Assembly (NCBI GenBank): GCA_022846075.1
Contig: AP025582.1
Location: 1,116,001-1,180,000, forward strand
Length of the DNA stretch: 64,000 nucleotides
From: Oscillospiraceae bacterium
GTDB lineage: Bacteria; Bacillota; Clostridia; Oscillospirales; Oscillospiraceae
Direction of reading: 5' to 3'
Shown one piece after another: positions 8,145 to 15,107 of the stretch. Both the position numbers and the translations under genes were made by a program. The number at the start of each line of letters is the position of its first letter. The first letter of the stretch is position 1. Below the pieces are notes generated by a model. The model saw nothing but the letters and a program-made list of their open reading frames with translations, was not told the origin of the DNA and did not search any database.

Positions 8145-9344
8145 GTGAAAATCGGTATCTACGGCGGGACCTTCAACCCGCCCCATCTGGGGCATCTGAC
8201 CTCGGCCCGGTTCGCCATGGAGGCGTTGGGGCTGGAGAAGCTCTTGTTCGTTCCCGCGGGGGAGCCGCCCCACAAGGTGCTGCCGGAGGGCTCGCCCACG
8301 GCCGAGGACCGGCTGGCCATGACCGCCATCGCCGCCGACGGGATGCTCCTGAAGGACGCGGTGGAGGTGGACGGCACCGAGCTGCGCCGGGGGGGGAAGA
8401 GCTACACCTCGGACACCCTGCGGGAATTTCACGCGAGGTTCCCGGACGACGAGCTGTGGCTGCTGATGGGGACCGACATGTTCCTCACCCTGCAGAACTG
8501 GCACGAGCCGGAGGCCATCTGCTCCCTGGCCCATTTGTGCGCCTTCGCCCGGACCCAGTCGGACTCGGGGGAGCTGCTGGCCGTCCAGGCCAAGTACCTC
8601 CGCGACACCTTCGGCGCCGACGTGCGGACCATCCAGCTGCCCCAGATCACCCCTGTGTCCTCCACCCAGCTGCGGGAGCTGCTGGAGCGGGGAGAGGGGA
8701 GCGGGTACCTGTCCCCCGCCGTCTACGGGTACATCCTGCGCCGGGGGCTCTACGGCACCCACGCCGATTTGAAGTGCCTCACCGACGGACAGCTTCGGGC
8801 CTGTTCCTACTCCATGATGAAGGCCAAGCGCATCGCCCACGTGGGCGGGGTGGAGGAAGCGGCGGTCCGCCTGGCCCGCCGCTGGGGGGCCGACGAGGAA
8901 TTGGCCCGCCGGGCGGGGATCTTACATGATTGTACAAAATATTACAGTTTGGAACAACAGTTGCAAATTTGTGAGGAATATGGTATCGTTTTGGATGATT
9001 TGGAGCGGGTGAGTGTGAAGCTCCTCCACTCCAAAACGGGGGCCGCTCTGGCCCGCCATGTGTTCGGCCAGCCGGACGAGGTCTACTGGGCCATCTACTA
9101 CCACACCACCGGCAAGGCGGACATGACGCTGCTGGAAAAGCTCGTCTATCTGGCCGACTACATGGAACCCAACCGGGATTTCCCCGGCGTGGAAGAGCTG
9201 CGGAAGCTCTGTTACGAGGATTTGGACGCGGCCCTGCTGATGGGGCTGGAGATGAGCATCGACGACCTCAATGAGCGGGGCGTGCCCATCCATCGGAATA
9301 CCCAGGGCGCCCGGGACTGGCTGCTGGAACACCGGAAAGGATAA
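8145..9344 (+). CDS. nadD: Fused NadD-YqeK: nicotinate mononucleotide adenylyltransferase and HD hydrolase
   Basis: A 399-residue fusion of two proteins that are usually separate neighbours. Residues 1-198 are NadD, making deamido-NAD from NaMN and ATP: IYGGTFNPPHLGHL holds the nucleotidyl-transferase HxGH motif, with LLMGTDMF and the late TPVSSTQLRELL. Residues 208-395 are YqeK, an HD-fold hydrolase that in relatives cleaves diadenosine tetraphosphate: ILHDCTKYY, LLHSKTGA, YYHTTG and YLADYMEPNRDFPGV. It starts at GTG 8145. There is no stop or ribosome binding site at the junction, so one polypeptide is made. Bases 8921-9005 are strikingly AT-rich for this gene. Confidence 0.93.
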   Translation: MKIGIYGGTFNPPHLGHLTSARFAMEALGLEKLLFVPAGEPPHKVLPEGSPTAEDRLAMTAIAADGMLLKDAVEVDGTELRRGGKSYTSDTLREFHARFPDDELWLLMGTDMFLTLQNWHEPEAICSLAHLCAFARTQSDSGELLAVQAKYLRDTFGADVRTIQLPQITPVSSTQLRELLERGEGSGYLSPAVYGYILRRGLYGTHADLKCLTDGQLRACSYSMMKAKRIAHVGGVEEAAVRLARRWGADEELARRAGILHDCTKYYSLEQQLQICEEYGIVLDDLERVSVKLLHSKTGAALARHVFGQPDEVYWAIYYHTTGKADMTLLEKLVYLADYMEPNRDFPGVEELRKLCYEDLDAALLMGLEMSIDDLNERGVPIHRNTQGARDWLLEHRKG

Positions 9345-9355
9345 ATCAAACGCCT

Positions 9356-10837
9356 ATGAGCCAAGAAAGAGACAACAAGGGCGGCAAGCGCCTGCCCAAA
9401 GAGACTGGGGGCGCCCCCCGCCGCCGGACCGCCGGACAGAAGAGCGGGAGCCCCAGGCCCAAGCGCACGGGGAAGGATCTGATCCGTCACCGGATTTTTG
9501 TGGTCGCCACCGTCGTGGCGGCCATCATAGTGGCGGCGTTCGTGCTCTGGAACATCTTCTCCGCCCCGCCGGACGTGGATACCCCCAATATCACCCGTCC
9601 GCCCCAGACCACCACCACAGTGGACCCGGAGACGGGGGAGGAGATCGAGGTGGAGGTCCCAGGACTGTCCGCCGACCGGAAAAAAGAGTTTTATACCTTT
9701 CTGCTGGTGGGGCAAGATACCTTTGGCGGCGGCAACACCGACACCATGATGCTGGCGGCCTACGACGTGCCCAACCAGACCTTGAACGTCATGAGCCTGC
9801 CCCGGGACACCTTTGTCAATTATAACGGCCGCAAGGTGCTCTTGAACTCGGTCTACAACCGGGCCGGGGGAAGCAGGGACGGCAAGGGCATCGCGGCCCT
9901 GAAGAAAGAGGTGGAGGAGTTCACCGGCATCCCGGTGGACTACCATATCATCGTCCAGTGGGAGGCCGTGGGGGAGCTGGTGAACGCAATCGACGGGGTG
10001 GAGTTCGATGTGCCCCGGCGGATGTACTACAACGACCTGTCCCAGGGCTTCAAGATCGATCTTCAGCCCGGGATGCAGCATCTAAACGGCGAGCAGGCCA
10101 TGCAGCTCATCCGCTGGCGCCACAACTCCGACGACAGCGGGCATATCCTCAACTCCGGCTACGCCAACGGGGACCTGGGCCGCATCCAGACCCAGCAGGA
10201 TTTCATGAAGGCCATCATCAAAAAATGCCTCCGGCCCGAGGTGATCCTCACCAACCTTGGGGAGTATATCACCATCTTCCAGAAGAACGTGGTGACCAAC
10301 CTGAGCGTGTCCAACATGACCTATTTTGCCAAGTCCGCCGTGGGCGGGCTGGACATGGACAACGTGGAATTCATCACCATGCCCTGGAAGAACGCCGGGG
10401 ACGGCTCCCACGTCCTGCCCGTGGCCAGTGAGCTTTTGAAGGCGGTCAACGCGGGCTTCAATCCCTATAAAGAGGATATCCGTTCCCACGAGCTGGACAT
10501 CGTCACCAGCATCGACCTGCCCGCTAAATCCACCCCCAGCGCCGAGCCCTCTGAGACGCCGGACACGGAGCCTTCCGAGAGCCCGGACGCCTCCCAGACG
10601 CCCACGCCCACCAACACCCCCAACGGGGACGAGCCGGTGGCCCCGCCGGGGGTGACCACCACGCCCAGGCCCAGTGAGAGCCCCAAAGCCAGCGCCGCGC
10701 CCAACCCCAGCGCCAGCGCGGAGCCCTCCCCGGCCCCGGCGGAGAGCCAGCCCCCCGCCACTGCCCCGCCGGAGCCCACGCCGCCCCCCGCCACCCAGCC
10801 GGTGGAGGAGGAGCCCCTGCTCCCGCCCGGAGTGTAA
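9356..10837 (+). CDS. LytR-CpsA-Psr (LCP) family phosphotransferase
   Basis: A 493-residue membrane-anchored enzyme of the LCP family, which transfers undecaprenyl-linked polymers such as teichoic acids to peptidoglycan. A basic cytoplasmic stretch of about 45 residues precedes one transmembrane helix (FVVATVVAAIIVAAFVLW). The extracellular LCP domain spans residues 110-320, with VGQDTFGGGNTDTMML, SLPRDTFV, and the Arg-rich LIRWRHNSDDSG and LGRIQTQQDF that bind the lipid pyrophosphate. The C-terminal 120 residues are a low-complexity Pro/Ser/Thr/Glu tail, probably a wall-spanning spacer. It sits between nadD-yqeK and rsfS, as in many Firmicutes. Confidence 0.93.
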   Translation: MSQERDNKGGKRLPKETGGAPRRRTAGQKSGSPRPKRTGKDLIRHRIFVVATVVAAIIVAAFVLWNIFSAPPDVDTPNITRPPQTTTTVDPETGEEIEVEVPGLSADRKKEFYTFLLVGQDTFGGGNTDTMMLAAYDVPNQTLNVMSLPRDTFVNYNGRKVLLNSVYNRAGGSRDGKGIAALKKEVEEFTGIPVDYHIIVQWEAVGELVNAIDGVEFDVPRRMYYNDLSQGFKIDLQPGMQHLNGEQAMQLIRWRHNSDDSGHILNSGYANGDLGRIQTQQDFMKAIIKKCLRPEVILTNLGEYITIFQKNVVTNLSVSNMTYFAKSAVGGLDMDNVEFITMPWKNAGDGSHVLPVASELLKAVNAGFNPYKEDIRSHELDIVTSIDLPAKSTPSAEPSETPDTEPSESPDASQTPTPTNTPNGDEPVAPPGVTTTPRPSESPKASAAPNPSASAEPSPAPAESQPPATAPPEPTPPPATQPVEEEPLLPPGV

Positions 10838-10866
10838 CGCTGAGAGATAAAAGGAGAAAATTGCCT

Positions 10867-11232
10867 ATGAATACCCCCAAAGAGGTGGCCCTTCTGCTGG
10901 CCAAAGCGCTGGACAGCAAGAAAGGGCTTGACATCAAGGTGCTGGAGACCGGGCACCTGACCACCCTGGCCGATTATTTCGTCCTATGCTCCGCCACCTC
11001 CACCACCCAGATCAAGGCCCTGGCCGACGCCTGTGAGAAGGCCATGAAGGAGGAGGCCGGGGAGGTCCCCCATCACGTGGAGGGCCACCGGGGCGGCACC
11101 TGGGTGCTGCTGGACTTCTCCGCCGTGGTGGTCCACATCTTCAACGAGGAGGCCCGGGAGTTCTACGACCTGGAGCGGCTGTGGAGCGACGCCACGCCGG
11201 TGGATCTGACCGGCATCGTGACCGAGAACTAA
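10867..11232 (+). CDS. rsfS: Ribosomal silencing factor RsfS
   Basis: A 121-residue RsfS/Iojap protein that binds ribosomal protein L14 and blocks subunit joining in starvation. Typical segments are KKGLDIKVLETGHLTTLADYF, CSATSTTQIKALAD, and the C-terminal WVLLDFSAVVVHIFNEEARE. The ATG at 10867 is chosen; an in-frame TTG at 10861 lies only 4 bases after AAGGAG. It is the last gene of the smc-side run and ends before a strong terminator. Confidence 0.93.
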   Translation: MNTPKEVALLLAKALDSKKGLDIKVLETGHLTTLADYFVLCSATSTTQIKALADACEKAMKEEAGEVPHHVEGHRGGTWVLLDFSAVVVHIFNEEAREFYDLERLWSDATPVDLTGIVTEN

Positions 11233-11240
11233 AACAGTTA

Positions 11241-11277
11241 AAAGACGGGCGGGGCAAATTGCCCCGCCCGTCTTTTT
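11241..11277. terminator. Bidirectional terminator between rsfS and a convergent gene
   Basis: Perfect stem AAAGACGGGCGGGGC with complementary arm and AAATT loop, followed by T5 on the + strand and preceded by A-rich bases for the - strand. It serves rsfS and the convergent gene ending at 11276. Confidence 0.9.
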
Positions 11278-11785
11278 ATGTGTCCGGCGTGAAATAGGGG
11301 AGGAGACGAAGGCACTCAGCCCGGATTTTCCTGTCGTTTTCCTCCAATTCCCGAAGGTCCCGCTCCAACTCCGGGCGATTCTCCTCGGGAATAGCGGTTC
11401 GCCATTCCTTCCGCCGCTGGGTGCGCGCGTTGGCCTGAGGAGCGGCCATACGGCGGTCCGCGTGGGGCTTTTGGAGGCGCCTTCTTTGCGCCAGGAGCCG
11501 CCCAGTCTGTTTGTGCCGCTTCTGCCGCTCCGCTATTGCGAAGAGCCTGTTTATAAATCTGGCGTCGGAGACACGCTTTATCAAAAAAACCAAAAAGTCT
11601 TTGGCGGTGGGAAGGGCCTGCTGGTCTTTTCGCAGGCTCAGCAGGATACGGGCGTTGTTGATGTCCGAATCGGCAAGGATCGAGAATATATATAAGCGCA
11701 GTAATCGCCGCCGCTCCTCTAGGGAGGAGGGAGCATTCGGGAAGGGGATCAACTCCAAATAGTATTCTTCCGATTTTTCACGCAT
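11276..11785 (-). CDS. Uncharacterised 169-residue protein
   Basis: I do not recognise a family. The N-terminal half is helical and rather hydrophobic (SLEERRRLLRLYIFSILAD, DFLVFLIKRVSDARFINRLF). The middle is very basic and Gln/Arg-rich (residues 85-130), and the end is acidic and helical (ELERDLRELEENDRKIRAE). Base composition is lower in GC than neighbouring genes. It diverges from a small XRE regulator across an AT-rich region, a layout seen in small mobile or toxin-antitoxin-like pairs, but no toxin signature is visible. The start is the ATG at 11785; no strong ribosome binding site precedes it. Confidence 0.6.
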   Translation of the reverse strand: MREKSEEYYLELIPFPNAPSSLEERRRLLRLYIFSILADSDINNARILLSLRKDQQALPTAKDFLVFLIKRVSDARFINRLFAIAERQKRHKQTGRLLAQRRRLQKPHADRRMAAPQANARTQRRKEWRTAIPEENRPELERDLRELEENDRKIRAECLRLLPYFTPDT

Positions 11786-11893
11786 TGTTTCACCATCTAC
11801 AACTATATACTTATATAAATATATATGTAATTACGAGAATTGTCAACTAAAGATATATTTATAATAATGTATATAAAGAAAGGAGATGGTGGG
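11786..11893. promoter_or_regulatory. AT-rich divergent promoter region
   Basis: About 100 bases of very AT-rich sequence (runs such as TATATAAATATATATG) between two divergent genes. On the + strand a TTGTCA at 11838-11843 is followed after 17 bases by AATAAT, a possible sigma-A promoter for the XRE gene. No single clear promoter can be fixed for the - strand. Confidence 0.4.
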
Positions 11894-12121
11894 GTGAAAA
11901 AGCGGGTGCGCCTGTGTTTAGACCGTTACCTGGATGAGAAGAAAATCAGCCGCTACGCTTTGGCAAAGGCCGCCGGGATTGGTTATCCCACCATCGACAA
12001 TTACTATAAAAACAAAGTAGTGCGCTATGACAGCGACATACTTAGCCGTATCGTAGATACTTTAGATTGCCATGTCGAAGATATATTGGAGATTGTCATA
12101 GAAGGAAGCCCGGAGCGGTAA
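11894..12121 (+). CDS. Small XRE-family DNA-binding protein
   Basis: A 75-residue Cro/CI-type helix-turn-helix protein with little beyond the DNA-binding domain: LDEKKISRYALAKAAGIGYP, then TIDNYYKNK as recognition helix, and LSRIVDTLDCHVEDILEIV as the closing helices. I start it at GTG 11894, behind AAAGGAG and GGTGGGG; the longer reading from 11840 lies in promoter-like AT-rich sequence. It probably controls itself and the divergent gene. Its stop codon lies inside the terminator stem. Confidence 0.85.
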   Translation: MKKRVRLCLDRYLDEKKISRYALAKAAGIGYPTIDNYYKNKVVRYDSDILSRIVDTLDCHVEDILEIVIEGSPER

Positions 12122-12142
12122 GCTCCGGGCTTCCTTCATTTT
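12101..12142 (+). terminator. Terminator of the small XRE gene
   Basis: Sixteen-base perfect stem (GAAGGAAGCCCGGAGC and its complement, loop GGTAA) followed by ATTTTT. The stem covers the last codons and the stop codon of the gene. Confidence 0.88.
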
Positions 12143-12598
12143 TGGCGGGAGTGCCGACGGCAGGTTTTTTTCACGAGAGTGGAGACTGGGGACTCCTTGT
12201 CTGGATTCTTTTCCAGGGGCAGGACAAAGGCTTCCCCTGGGGGAAGCTGTCGAGCGCAGCGAGACTGATGAGGGGAACTTATCCCCACACGTCCCCGGCC
12301 AGCATAGCTGGCCGGCCACCGCTAAAAACTTGCCACTGGCAAGTTTTCTTCACGCTATGGCCCCTCATCCGTCAGCCCTTCGGGCTGCCACCTTCTACCC
12401 GCAGGGCATGAGCTGTCCGTAAGCGGCGCAGCCGCCAACGGACAGCCAACCCCGTGGGGAAGGCTAAGGGCGTGCGTAATAGAAGATGGACTCCCTTCAT
12501 TGATTTCGCTTTGCCCTTCAACTTCCACGGCTGCGTATCTATCTAGTGCCCCGTAGCTGACGTTAAGGGCCGCTGGCACCCAGGGGAAGGTCAAAAAG
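12143..12598. other. Intergenic stretch with a dispersed repeat
   Basis: No credible gene. Positions 12229-12465 are a member of a dispersed palindromic repeat family (separate entry). The remaining bases, 12143-12228 and 12466-12598, show no structure that I can name. Confidence 0.6.
12229..12465 (-). repeat. Dispersed terminal-inverted repeat, copy 1
   Basis: The ends read GGCTTCCCCTGGGGGAAGC and, inverted, GTGGGGAAGGCT. Inside are paired modules (GACTGATGAGGGG / CCCCTCATCCGTC), a hairpin GGCCAGCATAGCTGGCC, an AACTTGCCACTGGCAAGTT hairpin and CAGCCCTTCGGGCTG. It lies in inverse orientation to the copy at 40946-41176, with which it shares the central hairpins. A shorter copy is at 24444-24589. 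Confidence 0.8.
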
Positions 12599-14017
12599 TT
12601 ACTCCCTTGTGTATTTCGCGATTTTCCGCGCGGCGGTGGCCTGGGAGATCCCCAGCTCCCTCGCCACGGCCACGGTGGTCTTATTCCGGGCGTAGGAATC
12701 CAAAATGATCTGCCGCTCGTAGTCGTCCATCCGCCGGGAAAGGGGCCCGACGGCCCGGACAGCCTGGGGCCCGGCAGGGCCGGAGAGTTCAGGGGGCAGG
12801 TCGGTCAGGTCGACGATAGGGCCTTGGGCGGTGATAACCACCCGCTCCACCAGGTTTTCCAGCTCCCGGACGTTCCCCGGCCAGGGACAGCTCTCCAGGA
12901 AGCCCGGAAACCGGGGGGAAAAGCTCAGAGTCTTGCCGTACTCCTGGGAAAACCGGCTGAGGAATTGGTGGGCCAGGGGCAGGATGTCCTCGGTCCGCTC
13001 CCGGAGGGGCGGGATGTGCATACGGATGACGTTGAGCCGGTAGAAGAGGTCGGAGCGGAACAGGCCCTTGCGCACTTCCTCCTCCAAATCCCGGTTGGTG
13101 GCCACGATGAGGCGGAAGTCCAGCTCAATCTTCTTGGTGCTCGAGAGCCGCTCGATGGTCTTTTCCTGGATGAGCTGGAGGAGCTTGGACTGGATGTGGG
13201 TGGGCAGCTCGCCGATTTCGTCCAGGAAGAGGGTGCCGTGGTTGGCCAGCTCGATTTTGCCGATTTTCCCCGCCGAGGAGGCCCCGGTGAAGGCCCCCTT
13301 CTCGTAGCCGAAGAGCTCGGACTCGATGAGGTTTTCGTGGAGGACGGCGCAGTTGACCTCAATGAAGGGGCCGTCGGCCCGGCCGCTCATCTTGTGGATG
13401 GTCTTGGCCACGGCGGACTTGCCCACGCCGGTTTCCCCGGTGATGAGGATGTTGGCCTTGGTGTTGGCTGTATTCTGCATGAGGGTCCACAACCGCTGCA
13501 TAGCCGGGCTGCGGAAAACCAGCTTGCCCGTGGCGGTGGCCCGGGTGCGCAGCTCGGCCAGCTCGGCGGTGTACTGCTCCACCGATTCCTGGAGGTCGTG
13601 GTAGTTGCGCAGGATGGTGTTGATTTGCTCCATGGACACCGTGTTGAAGCACACGGCGTATTTCAGCGTCCCCCGGCTGTCGAAGAGTGGGATGCCCACC
13701 GTCATCACGTTCTTGTGGATGCGGTTGATGGTCTGGGTGGTGATGACCTTATTCCGCTCCCGGATGACCCTGGCGGTGATGCAGGGGGAGAAAGTGCCGT
13801 CGGCCTCCAGGTCGAAGGCGGACTTTCCCACAATGGAGCCGTGGGCGAAGCCAAAGTTCTGCTCGTAAGTCTCGGAGACCCGCAGGATGGTGCCGTCGGC
13901 GGCGGAGAGCATCATGTCGTCGGCCAGCACCAGGTTGTTCTCCGGGTTGATGATGTCGAACAGGCATTTCAGGTCGATATCGTCGGAAAAAATATCTGCT
14001 TTATTTTCTCTGCCCAA
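12599..14017 (-). CDS. PAS-domain sigma-54-dependent transcription activator
   Basis: A 472-residue enhancer-binding protein. Residues 25-130 form a PAS sensor (DDMMLSAADGTILRVSETYE, VGKSAFDLEADGTF), then a short coiled coil. Residues 175-400 are the AAA+ domain: ITGETGVGKSAVA (Walker A), ESELFGYEKGAFTGASS with the GAFTGA loop that contacts sigma-54, and GTLFLDEIGELP (Walker B). The last 45 residues are a Fis/TyrR-like HTH (TTVAVARELGISQATAARKI). I start it at TTG 14017, 8 bases after AGGGAGG; an ATG at 14065 would lie inside the palindromic promoter. It diverges from the acyl-CoA operon whose promoter is of sigma-54 type, so it is very likely that operon's activator. Confidence 0.93.
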   Translation of the reverse strand: MGRENKADIFSDDIDLKCLFDIINPENNLVLADDMMLSAADGTILRVSETYEQNFGFAHGSIVGKSAFDLEADGTFSPCITARVIRERNKVITTQTINRIHKNVMTVGIPLFDSRGTLKYAVCFNTVSMEQINTILRNYHDLQESVEQYTAELAELRTRATATGKLVFRSPAMQRLWTLMQNTANTKANILITGETGVGKSAVAKTIHKMSGRADGPFIEVNCAVLHENLIESELFGYEKGAFTGASSAGKIGKIELANHGTLFLDEIGELPTHIQSKLLQLIQEKTIERLSSTKKIELDFRLIVATNRDLEEEVRKGLFRSDLFYRLNVIRMHIPPLRERTEDILPLAHQFLSRFSQEYGKTLSFSPRFPGFLESCPWPGNVRELENLVERVVITAQGPIVDLTDLPPELSGPAGPQAVRAVGPLSRRMDDYERQIILDSYARNKTTVAVARELGISQATAARKIAKYTRE

Positions 14018-14028
14018 GGGGATGACCT

Positions 14029-14083
14029 CCCTCTTTCTATTCACTTTTGAGTATAGCATATTCAAAAGTGAATAGAAAGAGGG
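14029..14083. promoter_or_regulatory. Perfect 22-bp-arm palindrome, likely activator binding site
   Basis: Arms 14029-14050 and 14062-14083 are exact complements (core CTATTCACTTTTGA) around an 11-bp spacer. On the - strand the spacer holds TATACT (14050-14055), a possible -10 box for the regulator gene, so protein bound here could shut off the regulator. It lies 180-235 bases upstream of the sigma-54 promoter, a normal distance for an enhancer. Confidence 0.65.
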
Positions 14084-14164
14084 CTTTTTTGGTGGGATAC
14101 AACAATTTTTGCGGAGGGGCTTTAGATGGCTTCCACAAAAACGGTAGGGAGAAAGCGGGTGAAA

Positions 14165-14188
14165 GGGCTATTCAAAGATGAATAGCCC
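14165..14188. promoter_or_regulatory. Second, shorter palindrome with the same CTATTCA core
   Basis: GGGCTATTCA-AAGA-TGAATAGCCC, a perfect 10-bp inverted repeat. It shares CTATTCA/TGAATAG with the longer palindrome at 14029-14083 and lies about 77 bases upstream of the sigma-54 promoter. It is probably a second binding site for the same regulator. Confidence 0.55.
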
Positions 14189-14263
14189 ATTGCTCTGGAG
14201 AAAGAAAACCGCCCTCAAACGACAAAAAACGCCCCCAAAACGGGGGGGAGAGGGGCCAAAAAA

Positions 14264-14280
14264 TTGGCACGTCGATTGCA
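14264..14280 (+). promoter_or_regulatory. Sigma-54 (-24/-12) promoter
   Basis: TTGGCACGTCGATTGCA matches the sigma-54 consensus TGGCACG-N4-TTGCW at every fixed position, with correct spacing between GG and GC. Transcription would begin near 14292, just before the ribosome binding site AAGGAGG of the crotonase gene. Confidence 0.9.
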
Positions 14281-14318
14281 ATAGATATGGGCAGTGAAAA
14301 AATAAGGAGGTTTTCGTC

Positions 14319-15095
14319 ATGTATCAAACCATCCATTATGAAAAGAAAGAGCACATCGGCATCCTCACCATCGACCGGCCCGAGGCGCTGAACGCCCTCA
14401 ACTCCACCGTCATCACCGAGCTGGAGCAGGTGATTGGCGAGGTGGAGGGGGACGGGACCCTGCTGGGGCTCATCCTCACCGGCGCGGGCCGGTCCTTCGT
14501 GGCCGGGGCGGATATCGGGGAGCAGCAGCCCTTGGACCTGGCCGGGGGCCGGAGGTGGGGCCAGCGAGGCAGCGCCCTCATGCGCCGCATCGAAAAGCTG
14601 GAGATGCCCACCATCGCCGCGGTGAACGGCTTCGCCCTGGGGGGCGGCTGCGAGCTGGCCCTGTCCTGTGACATCATCTTGGCCAGCGAGAAGGCCAAGT
14701 TCGGCCAGCCCGAGGTGGGCCTGGGCATCACCCCCGGCTTCTCCGGCACCCAGCGGCTGCCCCGCCGGGTGGGGACGGCCAAGGCCAAGGAGCTGATTTT
14801 CTCCGGCCGGATGGTGAAGGCCGACGAGGCCGAGCGGATGGGGCTCGTCAACGCCATCTGCGCCCCGGAGGAGCTGATGGACAAGGCCATGGAGATGGCC
14901 CAGTCCTTCGCCAGGAACGCCCCCATCGCCGTGAAGTACGCCAAGGCCTGCATCGACCGGGGGATGCAGATGGATATCGACGACGGCATCGCCCTGGAAA
15001 ACGAGCTCTTCGCCATGTGCTTCGCCACCGCCGACCAGAAGGAGGGCATGTTGGCCTTCCTGGAGAAGCGGGACGTGGCTTTTGAAAACAAATAA
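14319..15095 (+). CDS. crt: Enoyl-CoA hydratase (crotonase family)
   Basis: A 258-residue crotonase, the usual length. The oxyanion-hole and catalytic segments are intact: AGRSFVAGADIGE, NGFALGGGCELALSCD with the first catalytic Glu, and KFGQPEVGLGITPGFSGTQRL with the second. It should hydrate 2-enoyl-CoA to 3-hydroxyacyl-CoA or do the reverse; the chain length cannot be read from sequence. First gene of a five-gene operon (crotonase, CoA-transferase, dehydrogenase, etfB, etfA) behind a sigma-54 promoter. No thiolase or 3-hydroxyacyl-CoA dehydrogenase accompanies it, so the substrate probably enters as a 3-hydroxy- or unsaturated acid rather than from acetyl-CoA. Confidence 0.92.
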   Translation: MYQTIHYEKKEHIGILTIDRPEALNALNSTVITELEQVIGEVEGDGTLLGLILTGAGRSFVAGADIGEQQPLDLAGGRRWGQRGSALMRRIEKLEMPTIAAVNGFALGGGCELALSCDIILASEKAKFGQPEVGLGITPGFSGTQRLPRRVGTAKAKELIFSGRMVKADEAERMGLVNAICAPEELMDKAMEMAQSFARNAPIAVKYAKACIDRGMQMDIDDGIALENELFAMCFATADQKEGMLAFLEKRDVAFENK

Positions 15096-15107
15096 GGGGG
15101 CGGGGGC

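Larger units (their letters stand above)
14018..14318. promoter_or_regulatory. Divergent control region of the sigma-54 regulon
   Basis: This 301-base gap has no gene. It contains two related palindromes (14029-14083 and 14165-14188), a G-rich hairpin around 14231-14248 (CCCCCAAAACGGGGG), and the sigma-54 promoter at 14264-14280. The parts are listed separately. Confidence 0.8.
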
